DNA of 64,000 nt, taken from positions 63,739-127,738 of the forward strand of contig NZ_LWIG01000059.1 of NCBI RefSeq assembly GCF_002068095.1. The letters run 5' to 3'. Source of the stretch: Bradyrhizobium sacchari. Lineage in GTDB: Bacteria > Pseudomonadota > Alphaproteobacteria > Rhizobiales > Xanthobacteraceae. The notes beneath the pieces were generated by a model, which was given only the letters and a program-made list of their open reading frames with translations, was not told where the DNA came from and did no database searches. A program made the position numbers and the translations under genes. Below are positions 18,966 to 27,917 of the stretch, in pieces. The number at the start of each line of letters is the position of its first letter. The first letter of the stretch is position 1.

Positions 18966-19820
18966 CTAGCGTCTCGAATGGGATGTCCATCTGCGAATTT
19001 CGTCGGCGACGAGATCCGGCCGCTCTTGGTGGACTGGGTGGCCGCAACCGGGCACGACCACGAGGCGGGAATCCGGTATGCCCTCGGCCAAGGCGGTGGA
19101 AAATTCCTGGGGACAGATCCAATCCTCCGCGCCGCAAATGACTAGGCTCGGGACCCTGATGTCACGCAGCCGATCCCGCAGGTCGTAGCGCTCGCCCTGG
19201 TAAAGACGGGTATGAACCTCGGCGCTAAGCGGCATGGTTCGAGCCGCTTCCAGCGCGACGTCGGGTGTCCACCGCGCGTCGTCGAGGGGGCTCATGGCCA
19301 AGCGGATGAGGCGAAACTCAATGTCGTCTACCATCCCTATCCCGAACCGCTTCTCGGCCATCTGACGGGTCGCCATCGGCGCCAGTGCCGCCCGGCGGTC
19401 GAAGCCTTCCAAGGCGCGCGCCTTAAAATGATGGCTCGCCGCCGTTCCGATAAGTACGAGATGCGAAACGCCTTGCGGATATTTGAGAATATGAGCAAGG
19501 GCAACCATACCGCCGAAGGAAAAGCCGGCCACAGCAACCGGTCGGTCGCCGGTAACAAGTTTTCGTAGCGCCTCCAAATCATCCACCAGTTGATCGAAGG
19601 TGATTGGTTCGGCCTGTTCCGATCGACCGAAACCGCGCTGGTCATAGGCGACGAGACGAAAGCTGTCGGCGAGCGGACGGAAGGCCGCAAAATCTGGCCC
19701 GTGCTCCGACGAGCCCCGCCCACCATGGACAACAATCAACGTCCGGGCGCAATCTTCACCGGCAAACGCACAAAGGAGACGGGCGCTGTTGACCCGTACA
19801 TAGTCATATCTGACTGTCAT
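18966..19820 (-). CDS. alpha/beta-fold hydrolase
   Basis: A 284-residue hydrolase of the proline-iminopeptidase/esterase type. It has the oxyanion HGGRGSSE near residue 33, a nucleophile elbow GFSFGG (serine near residue 100), a late acid in CGAEDW and the histidine in GCGHPVHQ. The start at 19820 lies 45 nt after the binding-protein gene, on the same strand, so it is probably the last gene of the importer operon. The substrate is unknown; a role in deacylating an imported compound is an inference. Confidence 0.85.
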   Translation of the reverse strand: MTVRYDYVRVNSARLLCAFAGEDCARTLIVVHGGRGSSEHGPDFAAFRPLADSFRLVAYDQRGFGRSEQAEPITFDQLVDDLEALRKLVTGDRPVAVAGFSFGGMVALAHILKYPQGVSHLVLIGTAASHHFKARALEGFDRRAALAPMATRQMAEKRFGIGMVDDIEFRLIRLAMSPLDDARWTPDVALEAARTMPLSAEVHTRLYQGERYDLRDRLRDIRVPSLVICGAEDWICPQEFSTALAEGIPDSRLVVVPGCGHPVHQERPDLVADEIRRWTSHSRR

Positions 19821-19865
19821 CGTGGTTGGCTTGTCTGATGCTCTCCGGGCTCGAGCTGCTCCCGC

Positions 19866-21137
19866 TCACTTGGCTGCTTTGCAGGGCGGCAACAAGGCGG
19901 TCACGGCTACACCAAGCTTCGGCATGGCCTCTCCCGCACCTGCCTTGCCGGTGACGATCGCGTCCACATGCTCCTGGATAACGGAAGGGATCTTCAGCCC
20001 GTTGGGGCCCGGCCACATATACCAGCTAGTCAGTTTTCCCATCTGGGCGAGGGCCGTCGCCTGATTTGGATGGCTCTTGTAGAAGGACCCGAGCAACGCC
20101 GGATCATCGACTGCGCGCTGGCTGACCGGAAGATAGCCAGTATTCTGGGCCATGATGGTCTGGCCTGCCGGTCCGGTGGCAAACTCGACGTAGTCCCAAG
20201 CCACTTTCTGCTTTTCCGGATCGGAGGTGGTGACGACGAGAATGGTTCCGCCGGCGGGCAGCTTCCCATTGGCCGATGTTATCGGAAACGGCAGGGTTCG
20301 ATATTCGAAGGCCGTTTTGATCTCCGCCTCGTTGCGAACCGTCGAGGCGCCGGATGCGGCGGAAATTCCGATCGTGCCGGAGGAGAAGGCCTGTAGCACC
20401 TGCTGCCATGACATCGCCGGCATGCCTTTGTCATGAAACAACTGGAGAGTCTCAAGCGCCCACCGCCCCTCGGGATTATCGAAGCCGATGCCGCAGCCGT
20501 TCGTCGCGTCCATTCGCCCGCCGGCGCCCCGAATGAGAGCTTGAAGCGTCCAGTTGCCCCAGGAATCGTACTGGAATGCGAAGCCGGTAAGCTTGGGATC
20601 AAGCGTCGAGATCTTCCGCCCAAGCTCGGCGATGCCCTCCCAGCTGGAGGGGAAACTCTCCATGGACCCGCCAGCGCGGCGCACGAGACCGACATTTACA
20701 TGCAGCACTGGAAGTGAGATCGCGAAGGGCACGCCGTACTGGCGCCCGGCGACGGTGCCGAGCGACAGGATTGGCGGATAATAGCCGAACGCCTCCCATC
20801 CGCCCTGGTTTTGAACAAACCGGTCCAACGGCAGGGCGAGACCACGTTCGGCGACCAGATCGATATGGTTCATGCCGACGAATGCAATGTCAGGTGCCCC
20901 GCCGGTGAGACGAGACTTGAGGAGTTCGTTGACGACGTCGTCATACGTTGCAAGCGGCGCACGTAAGTCGATTCGAACGCCGGGATGCTCGGCCTCAAAG
21001 CGCCTCGCAATTTGCTCCTGCGTCGTCCTGTAGCTGCTCGGCAGCGCGTAAGAGACGGCCAGTACTGTCTCCGCATGAACGGCGGCTGAACCTAGCAAGC
21101 TCAATATAATCGCGCTGAGGCAGACAGTTTTGGTCAT
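19866..21137 (-). CDS. ABC transporter substrate-binding protein, UgpB-like (extracellular family 1)
   Basis: A 423-residue periplasmic protein. ATG 21137 follows GGAGAGA; the leader TVCLSAIILSLLGSAAVHA-ET is a clear Sec signal peptide. The mature part resembles UgpB: FEAEHPGVRIDL, GGAPDIAFVG, WEGIAELGRKIS, AAAFSSGT-type segment QAFSSGTIGIS, and AWDYVEFATGPAGQ. UgpB binds sn-glycerol 3-phosphate and related compounds. Its permeases and ATPase are encoded upstream at 22.9-25.9 kb, with a GDPD and a GntR gene between. Copy 3 of the 100 bp element sits in its 184 nt leader. Confidence 0.88.
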   Translation of the reverse strand: MTKTVCLSAIILSLLGSAAVHAETVLAVSYALPSSYRTTQEQIARRFEAEHPGVRIDLRAPLATYDDVVNELLKSRLTGGAPDIAFVGMNHIDLVAERGLALPLDRFVQNQGGWEAFGYYPPILSLGTVAGRQYGVPFAISLPVLHVNVGLVRRAGGSMESFPSSWEGIAELGRKISTLDPKLTGFAFQYDSWGNWTLQALIRGAGGRMDATNGCGIGFDNPEGRWALETLQLFHDKGMPAMSWQQVLQAFSSGTIGISAASGASTVRNEAEIKTAFEYRTLPFPITSANGKLPAGGTILVVTTSDPEKQKVAWDYVEFATGPAGQTIMAQNTGYLPVSQRAVDDPALLGSFYKSHPNQATALAQMGKLTSWYMWPGPNGLKIPSVIQEHVDAIVTGKAGAGEAMPKLGVAVTALLPPCKAAK

Positions 21138-21193
21138 AGATGATCTCTCCGGGAAAACGCAGGTCCGATCTTCCCATTCTGGAAGCACCGGCG

Positions 21194-21292
21194 CCCCTTT
21201 GGTTTCGAAGATGGGCCCGGCCTCTGATGCGCCGATGTCGGTTCGCTTAAAGCACAGTGACAATTTCCAGACGACTTTGACAAACGTACCTT
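21194..21292 (-). repeat. 100 bp repeated upstream element, copy 3
   Basis: Lies in the gap between the intact GntR gene and the binding-protein gene. Contains the shared core, the tttccagacgac block and acgtacctt end. The gene strand holds the short palindrome GCTTTAAGC at the position where copy 1 has GTTTAGAC. Confidence 0.6.
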
Positions 21293-21321
21293 CAGGAGCG
21301 CGTCAGCCTGGGGCCGGTGAA

Positions 21322-22152
21322 TCACTCGCTGAAGCGAATGACTAATTCCATGTGTTGCGGGGCCAGTCGAGATCTCGTGACCACGATCGGAACGCCTTCG
21401 CCATCCACATTGATGTTGGTAATCAGGATTACGGGTTGCCGGCGCGGCAGCGCAAGCAGAATGGAATCGGCCTGCGAGAGTGAACCGGCGGAAATCCGCG
21501 TCTCGAACCGACGATAGTCGAGGACGCCGAACTGTCTCCAGGATTCGGTAAAACTGCCGGTCCGTTCAATAAACGTCTCGATTCCCTCAAAGCGGGGCAG
21601 CGGGAAATAGCTCGATGCGACCGACGTCGCGATGCCGTCTACGACGCTCAATGTATCAACCCTGCGCGCGAACTGGCCCTGAGGTAGGCGAAGATCGCGC
21701 GCCAAGTCTCTATCGACGCGGATCCGTACGGAACGGACGAATCGGCGCTCGCCGACCCGGTCCATGTCACGCAACGACGTGGACATTCGGGTCTCGGGGC
21801 CCAATCGGTGGCGCACGATGCGTTCCTTGACGAAGGTGCCCCGCCCCTGCTCGATGCGCACATAATCGCGCTCTTTGAGCACTGCGAATGCGCGCCGGAC
21901 AGTGTTGCGATGAACGCCGAAGATCGCCGCCAGCTCAGTTTCGGTCGGCAGGCGCTCGCCGGGCTTATACTTCCCGCCGGCGATGTCCTTGCGGATTGTC
22001 TCGACCACGATCCGCCATAGCGAGGTCGCACCGCGCCTTGCGTAGAGGGACGATGGTCGTTCCTGGTCGCGCACCATCATCGCTTGGTCTCTGGCTTGCA
22101 ATTTACGAAAGTCTGCGCCAAGACTCCGATGACGTCCAGCCGCTTCGTGCAT
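21322..22152 (-). CDS. GntR-family transcriptional regulator (HutC/PhnF subfamily)
   Basis: About 276 residues if translation begins at ATG 22152, which overlaps the stop of the upstream gene as TGATG; ATG 22080 would give a more typical 252. The wHTH domain includes LWRIVVETIRKDIAGGKYKPGERLPTE-type sequence, HRNTVRRAFAVL and IEQGRGTFV. The C-terminal half is a UTRA ligand-binding domain with RRVDTLSVVDG and PLPRF. HutC/PhnF regulators respond to small metabolites such as sugar phosphates or phosphonates. It probably controls the surrounding ugp-like operon. Decayed relatives occur at 18.4-18.7 and 26.1-26.6 kb. Confidence 0.88.
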   Translation of the reverse strand: MHEAAGRHRSLGADFRKLQARDQAMMVRDQERPSSLYARRGATSLWRIVVETIRKDIAGGKYKPGERLPTETELAAIFGVHRNTVRRAFAVLKERDYVRIEQGRGTFVKERIVRHRLGPETRMSTSLRDMDRVGERRFVRSVRIRVDRDLARDLRLPQGQFARRVDTLSVVDGIATSVASSYFPLPRFEGIETFIERTGSFTESWRQFGVLDYRRFETRISAGSLSQADSILLALPRRQPVILITNINVDGEGVPIVVTRSRLAPQHMELVIRFSE

Positions 22153-22937
22153 CAAGCTGGCGACCCGGCGGATGAGAGGCGCGGATCCTCGGCGAGATCC
22201 GGTCGGTCGGTGATAACGGCGTCAATCCCAAGTTGTGCGATCGCGACGATCGCATCGATATCCGTTGCGGTCTGGAAGCTCGATCGCGGTGAGGCGACCG
22301 CGATGGTCCCAAGACCGGTGCGGCGGATGTTATCGATGGTCGATCGGTCATAGTCGGAGGGCAGGACGCGGATCCAGCGAGCGCCGACGGACACGGCCAC
22401 ATTGAGGCCGGCGCCACCGCTCGGAAAGAAGGCGCCAATGGTAGACGGCGCCGCCCGCTGCCGGACCGCCACGGCAATCTCGGCCGTGTAGGCGGTAAAG
22501 AGGATGCGATTGATGGCCCCGAGGGCTTGGCAGCGTCCGACGTAGATGCCGACCTCGGCGGCAGTGGCGTGTTTCAGGTCTACAATGACCGGCTTGCCAC
22601 AGGTCATCTCCAGAAAGTCGTCAAAGGCAAGCAGAGCCGGAAAGAGACGCCGCGCGGCCTTAATATCAAGGTCGCGGATCGCATCGTGAAAACCGGCTAC
22701 GCGCAGCAGGTCCTCATCATGTAGGCAGACGATTGTTCCATCCGCCGTCAAGTGCAGGTCCGTTTCGACCCCATCCGCACCCGATGTCAGGGCATGGCGG
22801 AAGGACGCGGCGGTATTCTCGAGGACGTATTCTGGCGCGCCCCTGTGGCCGATGACCCGCAAAGGCCCCGATTGGAGTGGCGGCGCCCAAAAACTGGCAG
22901 CAGATGTACTGTCCGATTGCGATTGCGTGCCGTGCAT
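22152..22937 (-). CDS. glycerophosphodiester phosphodiesterase (UgpQ-like)
   Basis: A 261-residue GDPD. The catalytic signature is present: GHRGAPEYVLENT near residue 30 (HRG and the first metal glutamate), ETDLHLTADG (E-x-D metal ligands) and CLHDEDLLR (second histidine). Later IVDLK and AVITDRPDL complete the barrel. It hydrolyses glycerophosphodiesters to glycerol 3-phosphate and an alcohol. No signal peptide is seen, so it acts in the cytoplasm on imported substrate. Its gene is 28 nt after the permease gene and overlaps the GntR gene, so co-translation is likely. Confidence 0.9.
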   Translation of the reverse strand: MHGTQSQSDSTSAASFWAPPLQSGPLRVIGHRGAPEYVLENTAASFRHALTSGADGVETDLHLTADGTIVCLHDEDLLRVAGFHDAIRDLDIKAARRLFPALLAFDDFLEMTCGKPVIVDLKHATAAEVGIYVGRCQALGAINRILFTAYTAEIAVAVRQRAAPSTIGAFFPSGGAGLNVAVSVGARWIRVLPSDYDRSTIDNIRRTGLGTIAVASPRSSFQTATDIDAIVAIAQLGIDAVITDRPDLAEDPRLSSAGSPA

Positions 22938-22965
22938 TGCTTCTACCTTTCCGAAATTAGTATGT

Positions 22966-23799
22966 TCACTTTACTGCTCCTCCTGTCATTCCTTCGACGA
23001 ACCATTTCTGAGCGGCGAGGAAAGCGACCACGAGGGGGAGAACAACGATTGTGGCGGCGGCCATAAGAGGGCCGTAGTCGTTGCCGGCCTGCTCATTAGC
23101 AAATGCGATAATCCCGAGGGGCGGCGGCATTAGGCTTTCGGAGCGCACTGCGATCAGGGGCCAAAAGAGATCGTTCCAGTGCCCGACGACGGAGAAGATG
23201 GAGAATGCTATTACTGCCGGGAGCGCCATCGGCACCATCACCTTCCAGACGATGCCGAGTTCCGAGAGGCCATCGAGCCGGGCGGCATGGACCACGTCGT
23301 CGGGAATGGTCTTGAATACCTGGCGGAAGAGGAAGATGCCAAACGGCGAGACCACGAAAGGAAAGATCAGCGCTGCATAGGTGTTGAGGATGCCAAGCTC
23401 ATAGCCCAGCACGAACAGCGGCAGCGACAGCACCTGATGCGGCAGAAGGAGTCCGATCAGTACGAAGCCGAAGATCAGATCCCGGCCGCGAAAGCGCAGC
23501 TTGGCCAGGGCATAGGCGCAAGGGGCGCAGATTAGGATCTGGAGTGTCAAGATTGCCGCGCAGACCAAGACGCCATTGCCCATGTAGCGCGGCAGCGGCG
23601 CGGAGGTCAGCGCTTTGCTGTAGTTCTGTACGGCGTACCATTGCTCCGGCAGGAACGAGAAGTGTTGGCGGAAGATCTCGCCCGGCGGCTTCAGCGACAG
23701 GCTAACCATCCAGACGAAGGGCACGAGGACGACGGCGGCGGTGATCAGCAAGACCCCGTGACGCATGATGGCGGCCGTAGGTGAGAGGCGAACGCTCAT
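22966..23799 (-). CDS. ABC transporter permease, UgpE-like (carbohydrate uptake CUT1)
   Basis: A 277-residue inner-membrane permease with about six membrane segments and the EAA coupling loop DVVHAARLDGLSELGIVWKVMVPMALP near residues 175-205. The start ATG overlaps the stop of the upstream permease (ATGA). It pairs with the UgpA-like permease and the UgpC-like ATPase. The general subfamily imports glycerol 3-phosphate, disaccharides or glycerophosphodiesters; the flanking GDPD favours the last. Confidence 0.9.
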   Translation of the reverse strand: MSVRLSPTAAIMRHGVLLITAAVVLVPFVWMVSLSLKPPGEIFRQHFSFLPEQWYAVQNYSKALTSAPLPRYMGNGVLVCAAILTLQILICAPCAYALAKLRFRGRDLIFGFVLIGLLLPHQVLSLPLFVLGYELGILNTYAALIFPFVVSPFGIFLFRQVFKTIPDDVVHAARLDGLSELGIVWKVMVPMALPAVIAFSIFSVVGHWNDLFWPLIAVRSESLMPPPLGIIAFANEQAGNDYGPLMAAATIVVLPLVVAFLAAQKWFVEGMTGGAVK

Positions 23800-24773
23800 T
23801 GGTAGTGCACCCTCTTGTCCATGGCGCGGGCTTGAATAAGCGTCAACGCTACGACGATAGCGAGGAATATGACGGCCACGGAGGCGCCGTAGCCAGTACG
23901 CAAATACTCGAAGCTCTCGCGGTAGAGGGTGTAGAGCAGGACGTCCGAGGCGTGGCCCGGCCCTCCTTGTGTCAGCACCTTGATGGTGTCGAAGGCCTCG
24001 AAGGCACGGAGTGCAACGACGATGACAACGAACATCGAGACCGGATTGAGCATCGGCAGCGTGACGGTGCAGAGGCGATCGAGCCAGCGGTCGGCGCCGT
24101 CGATCTCAGCTGCATCGTAAAGGTCGCGGGGGATCGACTTGAGGCCAGCGAGGAAGAGGACCATAGCGAAGCCGAGATTCTGCCAGATGCCAATGATGGC
24201 AAGCACCGGCAAAGCGGTTACCTCGTCGCGCAACCAGTTAGCTGTGGGCAGCCCCATCGCCAAGAAGGTCTGGTTGACGAGCCCGATTGTGGGATGGAGC
24301 AGCGCTTCCCACGCGATGGCCATAGCGGCAATCGTCGCCATGAAAGGCAGGAAGTGAAGGGCACGGTAGAGAGCGCGCAGCGACCGTCCGCTCTCGATCA
24401 GCACTGCAATGGCAAGGCCTAGGATCACCGTGCCGGGCACGACGATAAGTACATAAACGATGGTGTTGAGTAGGGAAGCCCGAAATCCCTCATCGGCAAG
24501 CACCTCGCGGAAGTTCGCGATTCCCACAAATGCGAAAGTGGGCGCGCCGAACTGCCAATCCGTAAGCGAGATAACGAACACGGCGATCACGGGTACGAAG
24601 AATAGCGAGAAAAGAAGCAGAACCGCTGGACCGGCTAGCGCGCACGCTAGCATGCCCTCGGCGAGGCGGCGCCGGCGCAAGTGCGCGCAAGTTGTTTGTA
24701 GCGGCGCCGCCGCTGACGGCGCGGAACGGATTGCGCTCACAGTGCGAACTGCCGGAGCGAGGGGACCTTGCAC
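23796..24773 (-). CDS. ABC transporter permease, UgpA-like
   Basis: A 325-residue permease with an extended cytoplasmic N-terminus, then six membrane segments from about residue 40. The EAA loop DLYDAAEIDGADRWLDRLCTVTLPML lies near residues 212-240. The frame opens with GTG 24773 and overlaps the end of the ATPase gene by 37 nt; a later start near residue 40 is possible. It forms the heterodimeric channel with the protein at 22966-23799. Confidence 0.88.
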   Translation of the reverse strand: MQGPLAPAVRTVSAIRSAPSAAAPLQTTCAHLRRRRLAEGMLACALAGPAVLLLFSLFFVPVIAVFVISLTDWQFGAPTFAFVGIANFREVLADEGFRASLLNTIVYVLIVVPGTVILGLAIAVLIESGRSLRALYRALHFLPFMATIAAMAIAWEALLHPTIGLVNQTFLAMGLPTANWLRDEVTALPVLAIIGIWQNLGFAMVLFLAGLKSIPRDLYDAAEIDGADRWLDRLCTVTLPMLNPVSMFVVIVVALRAFEAFDTIKVLTQGGPGHASDVLLYTLYRESFEYLRTGYGASVAVIFLAIVVALTLIQARAMDKRVHYQ

Positions 24774-25915
24774 ATCTCCGCCGGCCCTGCAGCTCTAAGC
24801 CTCTTCCCGTCACGGCTGAAGGCCAGGACGCGGTCGGGTTTGACGGACAGATGCAGCGTTTGCCCGGGCGCGATGTGGGGCGCCCGGTCGGCTGTTAGCC
24901 TGACGATAAGTGCATGATCGAGACCGGCGAGGTCGAGGTGCACGAAAAGATCGGAGCCCATGTGCTCTATGAGCCGGACCGCGCCGGTCAAAGTATTCAC
25001 GCCTCCGCCATCGGAGAGGTGGAAAGCTTCCGGACGGATGCCGAGCGTGAGCGCCGTTCCAGGCTCCGCATCGGAAAGAAGCTGGAATCTGGTGCCAACA
25101 GCGTCGACCGAACCGCGCTCTCGTACCACCGAATCGAGAAGGTTGATCTTCGGGCTTCCGACGAATTCGGCGACGCGGCAGTCGTCGGGGTTGGCATAGA
25201 TCTCCTGGGGCGGGGCAACCTGGATCAACTCGCCCTCGAGCATCACCGCGACGCGGTCAGAGAGCGTCATCGCCTCAGCCTGATCGTGGGTGACGTAGAC
25301 GAAGGTAACGCCGAGTCGGCGATGGAGGTCCTTGATCTCCGCGCGCATCTGGACACGGAGCTTAGCGTCCAGATTGCTGAGCGGCTCGTCCATTAGGAAT
25401 ACGGCCGGATGGCGGACCATGGCGCGGCCGACAGCGACTCGCTGGCGCTGGCCCCCGGAAAGCTGGCCGGGCTTTCGGGAAAGCAGATGGCCGATGTCGA
25501 GCGCCTTGGCAGTGCGGCTGACTTCCGCCTCGATCTCGGCCGCCACGCGCCGGGTGCCCGGCACGACCCATCCCAGGATCGGCAGCCTTTGCCAAGCATT
25601 CAATCGCCGCATGCGCAGCGGCAGGGCCATATTGGCGCCAACCGTCATGTGGGGATAAAGCGCGTAAGATTGGAACACCATGGCTATATCGCGGAGCTTC
25701 GGTCGCACGCCATCGACTGGGCGCTCGCCGATCCACACGGAACCGCTATCCTGCACCTCCAACCCCGCCAAGATCCTGAGAAGGGTCGACTTCCCGCACC
25801 CTGACGGCCCCAAAAGGGTCAAGAACTCCCCGTCCTTGATCACAAGCGAAACATCCCGAAGTACGGGCGTTGGGCCAAAGGATTTGGTAATTTGATGGAG
25901 GTGTATGTTGCTCAT
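24737..25915 (-). CDS. ABC transporter ATP-binding protein, UgpC-like
   Basis: A 392-residue CUT1-type ATPase. Walker A GPSGCGKST is near residue 37, the signature LSGGQRQRVAVGRAM near 155, Walker B VFLMDEPLSNLD near 178, and the switch histidine in YVTHDQAEAM. The C-terminal TOBE/MalK-like regulatory domain is present (LTLGIRPEAFHL, LHLSVKPDRVLAF). ATG 25915 with GGAGAA upstream is preferred over the longer frame to 26056. It is the first gene of the importer operon, 800 bp from the divergent phn operon. Confidence 0.92.
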   Translation of the reverse strand: MSNIHLHQITKSFGPTPVLRDVSLVIKDGEFLTLLGPSGCGKSTLLRILAGLEVQDSGSVWIGERPVDGVRPKLRDIAMVFQSYALYPHMTVGANMALPLRMRRLNAWQRLPILGWVVPGTRRVAAEIEAEVSRTAKALDIGHLLSRKPGQLSGGQRQRVAVGRAMVRHPAVFLMDEPLSNLDAKLRVQMRAEIKDLHRRLGVTFVYVTHDQAEAMTLSDRVAVMLEGELIQVAPPQEIYANPDDCRVAEFVGSPKINLLDSVVRERGSVDAVGTRFQLLSDAEPGTALTLGIRPEAFHLSDGGGVNTLTGAVRLIEHMGSDLFVHLDLAGLDHALIVRLTADRAPHIAPGQTLHLSVKPDRVLAFSRDGKRLRAAGPAEMCKVPSLRQFAL

Positions 25916-26143
25916 ATGCCAACTTCTCCAGGGCCGGGTTGGCCCTCCATCGCGGTGGGCGTCTCTGAGGCAGCCTAGGACCTCTATCGGCCCTTGATGA
26001 AATCGCGCTGACAGAACCGGTACGACGACGCGAGTCATACCCATTTCGACGGCCATAGGACAGGCCCAGCTTGCACATGGCCGCCTTGGATTTGTATCGC
26101 GAGGCGGGCAGCGCGCTCGGCATCAAGGTTAAGAGGACATCGG

Positions 26144-26650
26144 TCATGACGAGTTAGGGCGGCTTCGCACGAGGGCTGCCGTTGACCACCTCGCCGAGAC
26201 CGAATGGGTGCACTGTCGCCGACTTGCGCTTTTCGAAAGCGCGGGACCTGCGACGTCCCTGAGCCTAACAAAGGCGAGAGCGCCGACACGGCCCAGTCGA
26301 GGTTCACCAACAGTTCCAGATGCTGCGGGAGCGCGGATACTCGATAGCACGATCGGAGTGCCGGCGGCGTCGACATTGACGTTGGTCGCCAGGATTCATT
26401 GGATGGCCGCGCGACAGGCCGAGCGATTCCGTATCCGTCTTCGAGAGCGCGAGCGCCGAGATCCGGCTTTCGGGGCGCTTGTACTTGTTCACGCGGCAAC
26501 GGGATATATAGCTGGACGCGGCGGCGATGGCGAGGCCGTGCATGTCGCGTAAGACGGCAGTGAGGCGCGACATCGGGCCGATGTGATGCAACGACCTCTT
26601 CTTTGAAAGAGATTGGTACAAGTCTGTCAAAGTCACACGATTTGTCATTG
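26144..26650 (-). pseudogene. GntR/HutC-family regulator remnant
   Basis: Minus-strand pieces align by eye with the intact regulator at 21.3-22.2 kb: RSLHHIGPMSRLTAVLRDM, ASSYISRCRVNKY (PLPRF region), ISALALSKTDTESLGLSRGHP and, in another frame, VLSSIRAPAA. The DNA-binding domain is missing and at least one frameshift is present. It lies between the ugp-like and phn operons, where a PhnF-type repressor of the C-P lyase operon would be expected. Confidence 0.6.
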
Positions 26651-26724
26651 GGCTGTCTCTCGTCGCTTCTCTGATAGCTGATAGAACCTAGCGGGTCCAC
26701 AGACAGGAAAGAGGCGTTCTACCG

Positions 26725-27894
26725 ATGGGTCAATTGGCAAGTTATGCAACTCCAAGACGACAAAACGCCACTCAGGTTAGCGAAGTTGTCTTTACGAATG
26801 CGAAGATCGTGACCCGGTCGGAGTGTTTCAACGGAACGGTTCAGATCATCGATGGGGTGATTGTCGACATCACCAGCGGTAAGACGACCGCATCGGGCGC
26901 GCTTGACTTCGACGGCGATCACCTGCTGCCTGGGTTGATCGACGTTCACACCGACCACCTCGAAAAGCAGATTCTGCCCCGTGCCGGCGTGACGTGGGAT
27001 CCCCTCGCCGCTGCGATCGCCCACGACATCCAGCTCTGCTCCGCGGGCACCACAACGGTGTTCGATTCCCTCATAGTCGGCGCGATGGGCAATCCGGAAC
27101 GTCGGCGGCTATTGCCGATAATGCTGGAAGGACTCGACGAGGCACGCCGGCACGGACTGCTCAGGGCGGACCACCTGCTCCATCTTCGTTGCGATGCCCG
27201 CGAGCCCAGGCTTGTAGACCTCTTCCTTGCCCATGCCGATCACTCCGAACTTCGGTTCGTGACAATCATGGATGACGGACCGCGGCGGGACCCGAACCGG
27301 TTCCGCTATCTTGAACGCCGCAAGAATACGCCCGAGCTGGAAATCGAGGCAGCAATTTCCGCGGTCGCCAGCACAGAGGACTGCACCGAAGAAAATAGAC
27401 GTCGCCTCGTGGCGCTCTGTCGTGCTCGGGGGCTGCCTTTCGCGAGCCATGATGACACCACGGCCGCTCAGATCGCAGAAGCGGTGACATACGGCCTCGC
27501 GATCTCAGAATTCCCGATCACGCTGGAGGCTGCGAAGGCCGCGCGCGCCGCCGGCATGACGATTATCGTCGGCGGTCCCAACCTCGTTGCAGGACGGTCC
27601 CACATCGGCAATGTCTCCGTGAGGGAGCTGGCGCAGAACGGGCTCGTCGACATCATTAGCTCCGATTACATCCCCTCGAGCATTTTGCGCGCGATCTGGC
27701 ACCTGGCAGATCAGTCCGACGGGCCGACTCTTGCGGAGGCGGTAGCGCTCGGAAGCTTGCGCCCAGCAGAGACGTTCGGGCTTGCCGATCGGGGCGAGAT
27801 CGCGCCGGGCAAGCGCGCTGATCTCATTCGCGTGGCTGACCGGGCCGGCCCGATTGTCCGCGCGGTTTGGACGGTTGGCCGGCAGGTGCTCTAA
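26725..27894 (+). CDS. phnM: alpha-D-ribose 1-methylphosphonate 5-triphosphate diphosphatase
   Basis: A 389-residue amidohydrolase-type enzyme. It carries the metal motif DVHTDHLEKQ near residue 70, FDSLIVG, HLRCDAREP, the ASHDDTT motif near residue 240, and ISSDYIPSSIL near 310, all typical of PhnM. It removes pyrophosphate from ribose 1-phosphonate 5-triphosphate in the C-P lyase pathway. It is the first gene of the phn operon, 23 nt before phnG. The first ~20 residues are extra relative to the conserved start (VVFTNAKIV). Confidence 0.93.
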   Translation: MGQLASYATPRRQNATQVSEVVFTNAKIVTRSECFNGTVQIIDGVIVDITSGKTTASGALDFDGDHLLPGLIDVHTDHLEKQILPRAGVTWDPLAAAIAHDIQLCSAGTTTVFDSLIVGAMGNPERRRLLPIMLEGLDEARRHGLLRADHLLHLRCDAREPRLVDLFLAHADHSELRFVTIMDDGPRRDPNRFRYLERRKNTPELEIEAAISAVASTEDCTEENRRRLVALCRARGLPFASHDDTTAAQIAEAVTYGLAISEFPITLEAAKAARAAGMTIIVGGPNLVAGRSHIGNVSVRELAQNGLVDIISSDYIPSSILRAIWHLADQSDGPTLAEAVALGSLRPAETFGLADRGEIAPGKRADLIRVADRAGPIVRAVWTVGRQVL

Positions 27895-27917
27895 AGCCGG
27901 GAGAGAGAGAAGTGGAT

